Below, one piece after another: positions 53,944-63,623 of a stretch of DNA of 64,000 nt (the stretch's first letter is position 1; each line of letters begins with the position of its first letter). The DNA comes from Pelagimonas varians. Its GTDB lineage: Bacteria; Pseudomonadota; Alphaproteobacteria; Rhodobacterales; Rhodobacteraceae. The stretch covers positions 310,001 to 374,000 of the forward strand of contig NZ_QKMF01000002.1 in assembly GCF_003208435.1 (NCBI RefSeq), written 5' to 3'. Position numbers and translations under genes: made by a program. The notes under the pieces were generated by a model that was not told the DNA's origin, ran no database searches, and saw nothing but the letters and a program-made list of their open reading frames with translations.

Positions 53944-56223
53944 TTAGCTATAGGCTGTCACCGGTGTCCCCGCGATAGCCGCCATATTCAGCAATCCTCG
54001 CGCTGTAATTGACGGCGTCACGATGTGCGCGCGGTTTCCCATACCCATCAGAATGGGTCCGACCTCCAGCCCGTCGGCCTTCATCTTGAGGATATTGCGC
54101 ACGCCCGAAGCGGCATCTGCATGCGCAAATATCAACACGTTTGCGGTGCCGGTCATTCGGTTTCCGGGCAAGACCATTTCGCGGTACTTTTCGTCCAAGG
54201 CGGCGTCGACATTCATTTCGCCTTCGTAGCAAAAATCCCGTGGTTCGCTGTCCAGAATGGTGATGGCTTCGCGCAAGCGTTGGCCGGACCCTTCGGCCTG
54301 ATTGCCAAATTGAGACTGGGAGCACAGCGCAATTTTTGGCTCCAACCCAAAGCGTTTTACATGCCGCGCCGCGCCAATTGCGGATTCCGCCAGTTCTTGG
54401 GGGGAGGGACGGGACCGCACGTGCGTATCCGCAATGAACAGTGGCCCATCCTCAAGAATCATAAGCGACAGTGCCCCGTGCACATGGGAACTGGGGGTGC
54501 CAAGAACTTGATTTACGTAGTTCAAATGCCAGCGGAATTCACCAAATGTCCCGCAGATCAGGCTGTCTGCCTCGCCGCGATGCACCATGATTGCGCCAAT
54601 TGCAGTCGAGTTTGTGCGCATAATGGCGCGGGCGGTTTCAGGCGATACGCCGCGGCGGCACATAATCTGATGGTATTCCATCCAATAGTCGCGATAGCGC
54701 GGATCGTTTTCCGGGTTTACGATTTTGAAGTCGCGTTCGGGGCGAATTTCCAGTCCCAGCTTTTCGCAGCGATGTGTGATCACTTCGGGGCGGCCAATCA
54801 AAATAGGTGTTTCGGTGGTTTCTTCCAAAATGGCTTGGGCTGAACGCAAAACTCGCTCGTCTTCGCCTTCAGCAAAGACGATCCGGCGTGATGCGGTCGC
54901 GGCGGCTTGGAACACGGGGCGCATCAACAGGGCCGATTTGTAAACGCTCGCGTCCAATTTTTGCTTGTAGGCGTTCAGGTCTTTTAGGGGGCGTTTTGCG
55001 ACACCCGTTTCCATTGCGGCCTTGGCCACCGCGGTCGACACGACACCGGACAGGCGCGGATCAAAGGGTTTGGGGATCAGATAGTCTTCGCCAAATGTCA
55101 GCTGTTCGCCGCTATATGCAGCAGCGGCTTCGGCGCTGGTTGTGGCGCGGGCAAGGGCGGCAATACCTTCGACGCAGGCAACTTGCATCGCGTCATTGAT
55201 TTCGGTTGCGCCAACATCCAAGGCCCCGCGAAAGATGAAGGGGAAACACAACACGTTGTTGACCTGATTTGGGAAGTCGCTGCGTCCGGTGGCAATAATC
55301 GCATCCGGAGCGACCTGACGTGCGAGGTCTGGCATAATTTCAGGGGTTGGATTGGCCAGCGCAAAAACCACAGGGCGTTTGGTCATTTTGGCGACATGTT
55401 CGGGTTTCAAAACGCCGGGCCCTGAGAGCCCAAGGAAGAGATCCGCCCCATCGATCACGTCGTCAACCGTTCGCAAATCGGACTTTTGCGCAAAAGCGGC
55501 CTTTTGCGGGTTCATGTCTTCGATGCGGCCTTCGTAGACCAAGCCGTGAATGTCACACAGCCAAATGTTCTCGCGCTTCACCCCCAGTTTCAGCAGCATA
55601 TTCAGGCAGGCAATCCCCGCTGCGCCGCCACCGGTTGAAACGATTTTGATGTCTTCAAATTTTTTACCGGCGACATGCAGCGCATTGGTGGCGGCTGCGC
55701 CGACGACGATGGCGGTACCGTGTTGATCGTCGTGAAAAACCGGAATGTTCATCCGCTCGCGGCAAATTCGTTCAACGATAAAACAATCCGGGGCCTTGAT
55801 GTCCTCCAGATTGATCGCACCAAATGTTGGTTCCAATGCGCAAACGATCTCGGCCAGCTTTTCGGGGTCGGGCTGGTCAACTTCGATGTCAAAGCAATCG
55901 ATGTCTGCGAACTTCTTGAACAGAACCGCTTTGCCCTCCATCACCGGCTTTGAGGCCAATGCGCCAATGTTTCCAAGCCCTAGGACCGCTGTTCCGTTTG
56001 AAACAACGGCCACCAAATTGCCCCGCGTTGTATAGCGCGCAGCGTTTTCGGGATCGTCTTTGATCTCAAGGCAGGCTTCGGCGACGCCCGGTGAATAGGC
56101 CCGGCTCAGATCACGGCCGTTGGCCAAAGGCTTGGTTGCACGGATTTCCAATTTTCCCGGTTTGGGATTTTCATGATAGAAAAGCGCGGCCTGACGCAAT
56201 GTTTCCTTGGCTGAGTCGGTCAT
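53944..56223 (-). CDS. maeB: NADP-dependent malic enzyme fused to a phosphotransacetylase-like domain
   Basis: 759 residues. N-terminal malic enzyme (about 1-430): [93 protein letters not shown]-terminal phosphate acetyltransferase-like domain (about 430-759): [23 protein letters not shown] and [31 protein letters not shown]. The PTA part of such fusions is thought regulatory. It decarboxylates malate to pyruvate. Divergent from the cdd operon with a 20-bp palindrome 21 bases upstream of its ATG. Confidence 0.93.
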   Translation of the reverse strand: MTDSAKETLRQAALFYHENPKPGKLEIRATKPLANGRDLSRAYSPGVAEACLEIKDDPENAARYTTRGNLVAVVSNGTAVLGLGNIGALASKPVMEGKAVLFKKFADIDCFDIEVDQPDPEKLAEIVCALEPTFGAINLEDIKAPDCFIVERICRERMNIPVFHDDQHGTAIVVGAAATNALHVAGKKFEDIKIVSTGGGAAGIACLNMLLKLGVKRENIWLCDIHGLVYEGRIEDMNPQKAAFAQKSDLRTVDDVIDGADLFLGLSGPGVLKPEHVAKMTKRPVVFALANPTPEIMPDLARQVAPDAIIATGRSDFPNQVNNVLCFPFIFRGALDVGATEINDAMQVACVEGIAALARATTSAEAAAAYSGEQLTFGEDYLIPKPFDPRLSGVVSTAVAKAAMETGVAKRPLKDLNAYKQKLDASVYKSALLMRPVFQAAATASRRIVFAEGEDERVLRSAQAILEETTETPILIGRPEVITHRCEKLGLEIRPERDFKIVNPENDPRYRDYWMEYHQIMCRRGVSPETARAIMRTNSTAIGAIMVHRGEADSLICGTFGEFRWHLNYVNQVLGTPSSHVHGALSLMILEDGPLFIADTHVRSRPSPQELAESAIGAARHVKRFGLEPKIALCSQSQFGNQAEGSGQRLREAITILDSEPRDFCYEGEMNVDAALDEKYREMVLPGNRMTGTANVLIFAHADAASGVRNILKMKADGLEVGPILMGMGNRAHIVTPSITARGLLNMAAIAGTPVTAYS

Positions 56224-56243
56224 CTTAAGTCCTGATTCTCAAT

Positions 56244-56263
56244 ATAGTTTAGCGCTAAACTAT
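56244..56263. promoter_or_regulatory. Perfect 20-base palindrome between maeB and cdd
   Basis: ATAGTTTAGCGCTAAACTAT, symmetrical around AGCGCT with a central CG, the general form of LacI-family operators. It is 21 bases before the maeB ATG and 138 before cdd. No LacI-family gene is in the window. The rest of 56224-56400 shows nothing clear. Confidence 0.55.
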
Positions 56264-56400
56264 TTTGTCTGTGGGGGTGTGTTTCCCAAACGGCTTAACA
56301 GTTTCTCGTTAAAAAAGAAAACGGAATTGACGCTAGGGCGTGGGTCTTGCATTCTGTCAGGCCGCTTCGCAAACTGCTGCGGAGATTACCGGAGTATATA

Positions 56401-56820
56401 ATGTCCCGCCCTGAGTCGTTGTCTGATTTGGCCCGCGCCGTGCGCGAAAATGCCTACGCCCCATATTCCCACTTCAAAGTGGGGGCCGCGCTGCGCACCC
56501 CTGCGGGGAACATCTACACCGGATGCAATGTCGAAAACGTTGCATATCCAGAAGGCACCTGTGCCGAGGCGGGCGCGATTGCCGCGATGGTCGCAGCCGG
56601 TGAAACAGAAATCTCCGAAGCTTATGTTATCGCTGATAGCGCGCACCCGGTGCCGCCCTGTGGGGGATGCCGGCAAAAGCTGGCGGAATTCGCCAAGTCG
56701 GGCGTGCTGGTGACCTTGGCAACCATTGATGGCGCAGAACAGAAGGTAACGGTCGCAGATTTACTGCCCGGTGCCTTTGGCCGCGATCACATGGCTGCCG
56801 AAGCAGGAGACAAAACATGA
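56401..56820 (+). CDS. cdd: Cytidine deaminase
   Basis: 139 residues, short tetrameric Cdd. SHFKVGAALRTPAGNIYTGCNVENVAYPEGTCAEAGAIAAMV carries the catalytic Cys-Ala-Glu zinc motif; PPCGGCRQKLAEF carries the two other zinc cysteines. It deaminates cytidine and deoxycytidine to uridine/deoxyuridine. First gene of cdd-deoA-deoB-add-upp, with ATGA overlaps. Start ATG 56401 is chosen over an in-frame start at 56347 (the latter adds a basic non-homologous tail). Confidence 0.93.
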   Translation: MSRPESLSDLARAVRENAYAPYSHFKVGAALRTPAGNIYTGCNVENVAYPEGTCAEAGAIAAMVAAGETEISEAYVIADSAHPVPPCGGCRQKLAEFAKSGVLVTLATIDGAEQKVTVADLLPGAFGRDHMAAEAGDKT

Positions 56821-58112
56821 CAGACGCGCGGGCAATCAACGCAGCGCTGCGTAAGGGCGAGGACCCCAGTCCCGCCGAACTCAACTGGTTTGCGCATGGA
56901 TTGGCGGATGGTCGGGTCAGTGCGGCCCAAGCGGGCGCTTTTGCGATGGGGGTCTGTTTGCGTGGGTTGTCGGAGCAAGGGCGCGTTGCCTTGACCTTGG
57001 CGATGCGCGATTCCGGCCATGTGTTGGACTGGGATTTGGACGCGCCGGTTGTCGACAAGCATTCCACCGGCGGCGTCGGCGATTGCGTCAGCCTTGTTCT
57101 GGCTCCGATGTTGGCCGCCTGCGGCGTGTACAATCCGATGATTTCGGGCCGCGGGTTGGGCCACACCGGCGGCACGCTCGATAAACTCGAGGCGATACCG
57201 GGGTATTCGGTTGCCCCCGACGAGACGCGGTTTCGTCAGATTGTTCAGGATGTGGGCTGTGCGATTGTCAGTGCGTCGGCGAATATCGCGCCTGCAGACA
57301 AACGGCTGTATGCGATCCGCGATGTGACCGGCACGGTCGAGAGCCTTGATTTAATCACCGCGTCCGTCTTGTCCAAAAAGCTTGCGGCAGGGCTGCAGTC
57401 TTTGGTTTTAGATGTCAAAGTCGGTTCCGGTGCTTTTATGAAAACTGCGGATGACGCGCGGGCGTTGGCGAAATCGCTTGTGGCGACCGCCAACGCGGCA
57501 GGGTGCCCGACAACGGCGCTGATCACGGATATGTCTCAGCCCTTAGTCCCGTCGCTTGGCAATGCGCTTGAGGTCGATCTGAGCATGCAGGTTTTGACTG
57601 GCAAGCTTGAAGGGCCGCTGTTGGAGCTGAGCGTCGATTTGGGGGCCGAGTTATTAAAAACCGCGGGCATTCAGGGTGGCGAGGCAAAACTGCGCGCATC
57701 CATCGCATCGGGGGCAGCAGCAGAACGGTTTGGCAAGATGGTCTATGCCTTGGGTGGTCCGCTTAGCTTTGTCGAAGACTGGCGCCGATTCTTGCCCGAA
57801 GCACCGGTTATTCGCGAAGTCGCAGCCAGCGGTTCTGGGGTTGTGACGGCGATTGACGGCGAGATTTTGGGATTGGCGGTGGTCGATCTGGGCGGCGGGC
57901 GCCGTGTGGAAACCGATCAAGTGAACCCATCCGTCGGGCTGACCGAAGTGGTGCGCTTGGGGGCCAAAGTGGCAAGGGGCCAACCACTGGCCGTGATCCA
58001 TGCTGCCCGCGAAGAACAAGCCGATGCGGCTGCCGAAGCGATCCGTGCGGCCATCACTTTGGGTGATGCTGCACCGCAACCTGTACCTTTGACTCTTGAA
58101 AGGGTGGCGTGA
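56817..58112 (+). CDS. deoA: Thymidine phosphorylase
   Basis: 431 residues. Glycosyltransferase family 3 fold: VVDKHSTGGVGDCVSLVLAPMLAACGVYNPMISGRGLGHTGGTLDKLEAIPGY, the phosphate/nucleoside site, and LQSLVLDVKVGSGAFMKT, ITDMSQPLVPSLGNALE. It splits thymidine and deoxyuridine to base and deoxyribose 1-phosphate. Overlaps cdd and deoB. Confidence 0.95.
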   Translation: MTDARAINAALRKGEDPSPAELNWFAHGLADGRVSAAQAGAFAMGVCLRGLSEQGRVALTLAMRDSGHVLDWDLDAPVVDKHSTGGVGDCVSLVLAPMLAACGVYNPMISGRGLGHTGGTLDKLEAIPGYSVAPDETRFRQIVQDVGCAIVSASANIAPADKRLYAIRDVTGTVESLDLITASVLSKKLAAGLQSLVLDVKVGSGAFMKTADDARALAKSLVATANAAGCPTTALITDMSQPLVPSLGNALEVDLSMQVLTGKLEGPLLELSVDLGAELLKTAGIQGGEAKLRASIASGAAAERFGKMVYALGGPLSFVEDWRRFLPEAPVIREVAASGSGVVTAIDGEILGLAVVDLGGGRRVETDQVNPSVGLTEVVRLGAKVARGQPLAVIHAAREEQADAAAEAIRAAITLGDAAPQPVPLTLERVA

Positions 58113-59311
58113 TGCGAGCCTTCTTAGTTGTGATGGATTCAGTTGGTATTGGCGGCGCGCCTGATGCCGCAAGTTATTTCAACGGGGACTTGCCCGACAC
58201 CGGTTCCAATACACTGGGGCATATTGCCGAAGCCTGCGCGGCAGGCCGTGCCGATAAGGGGCGGTCAGGGCCGTTGAATGTACCGAATCTGGCTTCGCTG
58301 GGGCTGTTTCAGGCTTTGGACCTTGCTGCTGGGAAAAAATCCCGAAATCAGGATGTGACCGGCCGGTTTGCTGCGGCAACCGAAGTGTCGAAAGGCAAGG
58401 ATACGCCGTCCGGCCATTGGGAACTGGCCGGACTTCCGGTGCCGTGGGACTGGCACTATTTTCCGGATGCGCAGCCTGCGTTTCCTGCCGATGTGACGGC
58501 CAAAGCCTGCGAACTGGCGGGAACCTCTGGTATCTTGGGCAACTGCCACGGATCAGGAACCGTGATGATTGACCGGTTCGGGGAGGAGCACTTCGAGACA
58601 GGCATGCCGATCTGTTACACCTCTGCCGACAGCGTGTTCCAGATTGCGGCGCATGAAGAGGTGTTTGGTTTGGACCGCCTGTATGACATGTGCAAAGGGC
58701 TCGCGCCTATGTTGCACGGGATGAAAGTGGGCCGAGTGATCGCGCGTCCGTTTGTCGGCACACCGGGGAATTTCAAGCGTACAGCGCGCCGCCGCGATTT
58801 CGCGATCACCCCGCCTGGTCCGGTCGTCACAAATTGGGCCCAAGATGCTGGCCGCGCCGTTTATGCCGTCGGCAAGATTGGCGATATTTTTTCGATGACC
58901 GGTATTGATGAAGTGCGCAAGGGAACCGACGTCACCTTGATGGGCCACCTGTCCGATCTTGTAGATACCGCAAGGGATGGCAGTCTGACCTTTGCCAATT
59001 TTGTCGAATTCGATTCTGAATACGGCCATCGTCGGGACATTGCGGGCTACGCACGACATTTGGAATGGTTCGATGCTGAACTGGGCCGATTGTTGGGCCG
59101 TTTGCGCGACGGGGACATGATGGTTCTCACCGCCGATCACGGCAATGACCCCAGTTGGCCCGGCACGGACCATACCCGCGAACGCGTTCCGGTTTTGGTC
59201 ACGGGCAAGGGCGAGGGGGAGATCGGACAGATCGCCTTTGCTGACGTCGCAGCCAGCATCGCTGCTCATCTTAATATACCGGCGCAAGGTCCGGGCAGGA
59301 GCTTTCTATGA
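58112..59311 (+). CDS. deoB: Phosphopentomutase
   Basis: 399 residues. Alkaline phosphatase superfamily: FLVVMDSVGIGGAPDAASYFNGDLPDTGSNTLGHI, the Thr in VSKGKDTPSGHWELAG, and MVLTADHGNDPSWPGTDHTRERVPVLV with metal-binding Asp and His. It converts (deoxy)ribose 1-phosphate to 5-phosphate. ATG 58112 overlaps the deoA stop. Confidence 0.95.
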   Translation: MRAFLVVMDSVGIGGAPDAASYFNGDLPDTGSNTLGHIAEACAAGRADKGRSGPLNVPNLASLGLFQALDLAAGKKSRNQDVTGRFAAATEVSKGKDTPSGHWELAGLPVPWDWHYFPDAQPAFPADVTAKACELAGTSGILGNCHGSGTVMIDRFGEEHFETGMPICYTSADSVFQIAAHEEVFGLDRLYDMCKGLAPMLHGMKVGRVIARPFVGTPGNFKRTARRRDFAITPPGPVVTNWAQDAGRAVYAVGKIGDIFSMTGIDEVRKGTDVTLMGHLSDLVDTARDGSLTFANFVEFDSEYGHRRDIAGYARHLEWFDAELGRLLGRLRDGDMMVLTADHGNDPSWPGTDHTRERVPVLVTGKGEGEIGQIAFADVAASIAAHLNIPAQGPGRSFL

Positions 59312-60315
59312 TCGACGAAGACCGTCAAAGCGCCATCCTCAATCGTCCGAAGGCAGAATTGCATACGCATATTGAAGGCGCTGCACCGCCTGCCTTCATT
59401 CAGGGGCTGGCAAAAGAGAAAAACATCGATATTTCACGGATCTTTCGCGAAGACGGCTCTTATGACTATCGCGATTTTGTGCATTTCCTATCGGTTTATG
59501 AGGCAGCGACATCTGTTTTGACTGGCCCTGCGGAATTTGCCCGCCTGACCACCGCAATTTTGACGGAAGCCGCCGAAAACGGTGTAGTCTACATGGAGAC
59601 GTTCATCAGTCCGGACTTTTGCGGCGGCAGCGATGTTGCGGCTTGGAAGGAATACCTGCACGCGATCCAAGACGCGGCTGATGCGGCGCAGCGCGACATG
59701 GGCATAACTTTGTGCGGCATTGCAACGCCGATCCGACACTTTGGACCGGACAAGGCCAAACTGGCTGCTAGATGTGCGGCGGAGACGGCCGGGGAATTTA
59801 TCGTGGGTCTCGGAATGGGCGGCGATGAAAACCAAGGCCGTCAAGGCGACTTTGCCTATAGTTTCGACATGGCCCGCGAGGCTGGTTTACATTTGACCAC
59901 GCATGCTGGTGAATGGCGCGGCCCCCAAGAAGTGCGCGACGCCGTCGAAGATTTGGGTGTGACCCGAATCGGCCATGGGGTGCGCGTCATCGAAGATCTG
60001 GCCGTCGTGGACATGCTGATTGAACGGGAAATCACGCTTGAGATTTGCCCGGGCTCCAACGTTTTCTTGGGGGTTTATGACAAATTAGAACAGCATCCGA
60101 TTGAAAAACTGCGCGAACGGGGCGTCAAAGTGACCGTGTCTACGGATGATCCGCCGTTCTTTCGCACCACCATGCGCAAGGAATATGCCGATCTGATGCG
60201 GGTTTTTGACTGGGATGCAGAAATCTTTGACCAAATCGACCGCAACACCATGGACGCCGCCTTCTGTGGGGCAGATACAAAGGCACGGATTCGCAAGCTA
60301 TTGGAGGCGTCATGA
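59308..60315 (+). CDS. add: Adenosine deaminase
   Basis: 335 residues. Metal-dependent hydrolase fold: [21 protein letters not shown] (two zinc His), [35 protein letters not shown] (zinc His and catalytic Glu/His), and [22 protein letters not shown]. It deaminates adenosine to inosine. Overlaps deoB and upp by 4 bases each. The adenine-deaminase subgroup cannot be fully excluded. Confidence 0.92.
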   Translation: MIDEDRQSAILNRPKAELHTHIEGAAPPAFIQGLAKEKNIDISRIFREDGSYDYRDFVHFLSVYEAATSVLTGPAEFARLTTAILTEAAENGVVYMETFISPDFCGGSDVAAWKEYLHAIQDAADAAQRDMGITLCGIATPIRHFGPDKAKLAARCAAETAGEFIVGLGMGGDENQGRQGDFAYSFDMAREAGLHLTTHAGEWRGPQEVRDAVEDLGVTRIGHGVRVIEDLAVVDMLIEREITLEICPGSNVFLGVYDKLEQHPIEKLRERGVKVTVSTDDPPFFRTTMRKEYADLMRVFDWDAEIFDQIDRNTMDAAFCGADTKARIRKLLEAS

Positions 60316-60944
60316 CCCAACATCTGACCATCGTCGATCACCCGCTGGTGCAGCACAAGCTGAGTTTGATGCGCGAAAAAGACACGTCTACCGCGTCGTT
60401 CCGCCAATTGCTGCGCGAAATCAGCCTGCTTCTGGCCTATGAGGTGACGCGCGAATTGCCGGTCACCAAACGTGAAATTGAAACGCCGCTGATGAAGATG
60501 CAAGCGCCTGTTATCGAAGGTAAAAAGCTGGCTTTGGTGTCAATTTTGCGCGCTGGTAACGGCTTGATGGACGGTATTCTGGAATTGATTCCAGCGGCGC
60601 GCGTCGGGTTCATTGGGTTGTACCGCGACGAAGAAACCCTGCAGCCGGTTCAATATTACAACAAGCTGCCCAAGCGGATGGAAAAACGCACCGCGATTGT
60701 TGTTGATCCTATGCTTGCCACCGGAAATTCATCCGCTGCTGCGATTGATCTGGTCAAGGAAGCTGGTGCAACTGACATCCGGTTTTTGTGTCTGCTGGCT
60801 GCCCCGGAAGGCGTTGCGCGGATGAAAGAAGCCCATCCAGATGTGCCGATTGTGACTGCGTCCTTGGATGAAAAACTCAATGAACTCGGTTACATCGTTC
60901 CCGGTCTTGGCGATGCCGGTGACCGGATGTTCGGGACAAAATAG
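60312..60944 (+). CDS. upp: Uracil phosphoribosyltransferase
   Basis: 210 residues. [38 protein letters not shown] at the N-terminus, then the PRPP loop [31 protein letters not shown] and [16 protein letters not shown] at the end. It forms UMP from uracil and PRPP. Last gene of the salvage operon. Confidence 0.97.
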   Translation: MTQHLTIVDHPLVQHKLSLMREKDTSTASFRQLLREISLLLAYEVTRELPVTKREIETPLMKMQAPVIEGKKLALVSILRAGNGLMDGILELIPAARVGFIGLYRDEETLQPVQYYNKLPKRMEKRTAIVVDPMLATGNSSAAAIDLVKEAGATDIRFLCLLAAPEGVARMKEAHPDVPIVTASLDEKLNELGYIVPGLGDAGDRMFGTK

Positions 60945-61011
60945 GCGGTTTCAACGCTTTACAGACCTTGGTTGATCGGGCATTCTGTCCCCTACATCTG
61001 TGGGGGCAGAC

Positions 61012-62349
61012 ATGACATTGAAAACATTAACTATTTTGGCCGTAGTGGCAGCAGGTTTCGGAATCGTATCTGAGCCAGCTTTGGCGCAAAGCAAAATCAA
61101 CACCGTCCCGTCAAGCTTTCCGCCTGCGTCTTACACGGGCAAACAATTCGTGGACAGCCGCGGTTGCGTTTATGTACGCGCTGGATTTGACGGAGTTGTA
61201 AACTGGGTGCCGCGCGTATCGCGTCAGCGCACGCAACTGTGCGGTCAAAAACCAACGTTCGGGTCAACCACCGCTGCGGCGCAACCACCAGCGAAACCAG
61301 CGGCAAAGCCTGTTCAGATCGCGGCCCCGACCGCAGCGCCCAAGCCAAAGCCCAAACCTGTTGCGGCTCCGGCCCCGCGTGTTGCTGCCAAGCCTGCGCC
61401 CCAGCCACGGACCACCACCCAAACTGCGCGTGTGGCACCCAAGCCGCAGCCCAAACCCGCAACGGTTACCGCTGCGCCCCAACGGCAAATGCGGGTTGTT
61501 CGCGCCCCCGCGTCCAAGCCAGTCGCCGCTCAGCCACCTCGAGTTGTGCGCAGCGTTCCAAAGGCATCGGTCGCAACGGCGGCTCCCAAACCACCAACAA
61601 AGGGCCGATATGCCGTCGTTCCTGATTTTAATGCGTGCAGCAGTGGTGGTGGAACGCGGGTTGTAAATGGGCGCACCTACAAAGTGCGTTGCGGTCCGCA
61701 GACTTCGCCGCATGTGACTGTTATCCGCCGCGGCACTGTGGCTGGCCCTGGTACGCGCCATGACAACAGCCAAGGCTGGGAAGGCAGTGATTTAAAACTG
61801 CCAGGTCAAACGCGGATCGTTCCGCGCCATGTGTATGAACAGCGCGATACCCAAGTTGCCGTCGTTCCTGCTGGTTATCGCCCTGCGTGGGATGATGGTC
61901 GTCTGAACCAATACCGCGCGTATCAAACCGTTGACGGTTACTATGCGACGCAAAAAGAATGGACCAACACCGTGCCGCGCGGATTGGTCGTTCAAGCCAA
62001 AAAGCACGAGGTCAAAGCGCCGGTCATCGCCTATTCCACGCGCCGCGCGCATGCTGTGCCAACCAGTCAAGTCAGTGCTGCACCTGTCATTTCAACCCGT
62101 TCAGCCCCCAAGGCGGTTGCCGGTTCTGCTCGATTCGTTGAAATCGGTGTCTTTACGACGGAACCCAAAGCACGGGCAGCAGCTGCACGCTTGAACGGAG
62201 CCGGTTTGCCGGTGAAGGTCAGCAGTTACAAGCGCAACGGTCAAACATTGCGGCGGGTCATGGTTGGGCCTTACGGGTCAGCTGGTGCTTTGAACGCTGG
62301 TCTGAAGTCTGTTCGCTCTGTCGGCTATACGCAGGCATACACCCGCTAA
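61012..62349 (+). CDS. Exported SPOR-domain protein with Pro/Ala/Lys-rich linker
   Basis: 445 residues with a signal peptide (LTILAVVAAGFGIVSEPALAQ). A proline/alanine/lysine-rich linker of about 120 residues (PAKPAAKPVQIAAPTAAPKPKPKP) precedes a middle region with GGGTRVVNGRTYKVRCGPQTSPHV and a C-terminal SPOR domain (about 367-445; ARFVEIGVFTTEPKARAAAARLNGAGLPVKV). SPOR domains bind denuded peptidoglycan at the septum. ATG 61012 is preferred to GTG 61000. Single-gene unit ended by a terminator. Confidence 0.82.
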   Translation: MTLKTLTILAVVAAGFGIVSEPALAQSKINTVPSSFPPASYTGKQFVDSRGCVYVRAGFDGVVNWVPRVSRQRTQLCGQKPTFGSTTAAAQPPAKPAAKPVQIAAPTAAPKPKPKPVAAPAPRVAAKPAPQPRTTTQTARVAPKPQPKPATVTAAPQRQMRVVRAPASKPVAAQPPRVVRSVPKASVATAAPKPPTKGRYAVVPDFNACSSGGGTRVVNGRTYKVRCGPQTSPHVTVIRRGTVAGPGTRHDNSQGWEGSDLKLPGQTRIVPRHVYEQRDTQVAVVPAGYRPAWDDGRLNQYRAYQTVDGYYATQKEWTNTVPRGLVVQAKKHEVKAPVIAYSTRRAHAVPTSQVSAAPVISTRSAPKAVAGSARFVEIGVFTTEPKARAAAARLNGAGLPVKVSSYKRNGQTLRRVMVGPYGSAGALNAGLKSVRSVGYTQAYTR

Positions 62350-62370
62350 ACCTGTTTTCTTCTTGTTACA

Positions 62371-62400
62371 AAGCCCGCCTGACAAAATCCGGCGGGCTTT
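62371..62400 (+). terminator. Terminator after the SPOR gene
   Basis: AAGCCCGCC and GGCGGGCTT pair over 9 bp around TGACAAAATCC, then TTTTTC. It is also at the end of the convergent gene at 62411. Confidence 0.92.
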
Positions 62401-62410
62401 TTCGTGTCTG

Positions 62411-63436
62411 CTATTCTTCGCAAATGCTTTGGAGCCGTAGCCAGTCGCCGTCGCTCAGAAGGTCTTTGTCGTCGCTGGCAGTATGTGGATCGCCCTCGAT
62501 CAGTTCCAGCGTGGTTTCGCCCGTCATATCGCGCGCATAGCCATAGGCCGTGCTACGCAAACCGGCCTTTTGAAAGGCCGCGAGCAAGAGGTCGATATCG
62601 TCGCCGCTGTCAGGAACCGTGAGCATATATTCAGCGTAGCCGGCGAGGGCTGTGTCAGGAAGTTGGCCGGTTGTAATCAATTGGACGGCTGCAATCGGGC
62701 CTGTGTGGTCCAGTAGATCCTTGAGCGGATCATTTGCTTTTGCCTTGGTGTCCTGCGACAGGATAAAGCCAGCGGCAACACCGGGGTCTTCATAGTCTTC
62801 TATAATGGACTTGTTGAGCAACACGATCCCGCCGGGCAAATGCGTGCTTTGCTGCACCCCGCTGCGTAAAACGATGACAGTGTCGGTTCGGTTCGGGCCT
62901 AGAACCCGCCCGGCGAGCTTTCTCAAGGGCGGACGGGCGTCGGTTGTCATGCAGGGTTGACCGGTCACACGCGCCATATGCCCCAGTAAGGCCACGCCGA
63001 TTTCAGCCCGTTTCACAGCAGGGACAACCTGAACAGCATAGTTTTGCAAAGCACCCGGCACCCAAAGCACCGTGGCGGTTGCGACCGTAGCCACGACCGC
63101 AATTCCCAAAATCAACCGCAGTTTCCCTGGACGCGGGCGGCGTCGATCTATGGCCTTCAAAAGCCGTTCAATCCCGTCAATCATAACGGCTTCGGATGCG
63201 TCCAGTTCGAGTGTTTCTTCGGGGTCGCCATCAGGGTGGAAAATGGCCGGCAAGGCCGTGCCGTTCAACCGCACAATTGCAGCCAAAGACCAATGCGCCA
63301 AAACACGGCCTGGAATATCGGTGATGGTCAGTGTTGCATCACCGAGCGAGACCACAACTTCGCGTCGTTGCTCAGCGATGTTGGGCCGCCATAATCCGGT
63401 TGCTTCAAGCCGTTCAAATTTCTTCAGTGCTGTCAT
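62411..63436 (-). CDS. Membrane protein resembling a degenerate M48 metallopeptidase
   Basis: 341 residues: a cytoplasmic N-terminal region, one TM helix at about 105-127, and a periplasmic domain. The stretch VIVLRSGVQQSTHLPGGIVLLNKSIIEDYEDPGVAAGFILSQ (read as separate pieces around residues 185-227) follows the order of M48 peptidases (LPGG-x-I/V then helix), but at the place of HExxH it has AGFILSQ. Thus catalytically inactive. Start 63436 (MTALKKFERL) is chosen; the frame runs on to 63784 but overlaps the MFS gene. Function unknown. Confidence 0.6.
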   Translation of the reverse strand: MTALKKFERLEATGLWRPNIAEQRREVVVSLGDATLTITDIPGRVLAHWSLAAIVRLNGTALPAIFHPDGDPEETLELDASEAVMIDGIERLLKAIDRRRPRPGKLRLILGIAVVATVATATVLWVPGALQNYAVQVVPAVKRAEIGVALLGHMARVTGQPCMTTDARPPLRKLAGRVLGPNRTDTVIVLRSGVQQSTHLPGGIVLLNKSIIEDYEDPGVAAGFILSQDTKAKANDPLKDLLDHTGPIAAVQLITTGQLPDTALAGYAEYMLTVPDSGDDIDLLLAAFQKAGLRSTAYGYARDMTGETTLELIEGDPHTASDDKDLLSDGDWLRLQSICEE

Positions 63437-63623
63437 TTTGGGCTGCTCTGCCTCTGTTTCGCACCAGAATATCATGTGTGCCGCCTCGGAGCAATCTTGC
63501 AGCAAATTGGAAGGAAATGGCGCAGCCCTTGCGGAGAACTCTTCCCGTGCCGGCCAATCTTTGGGTTTCTGGCCGCTATAGAAAACCGGTTGAATGGACT
63601 TCAAACTGGCGTAGTGTTCGCCT
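63437..63623. other. Divergent gap between M48-like gene and MFS transporter
   Basis: 187 bases without a convincing gene or operator. Confidence 0.4.
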
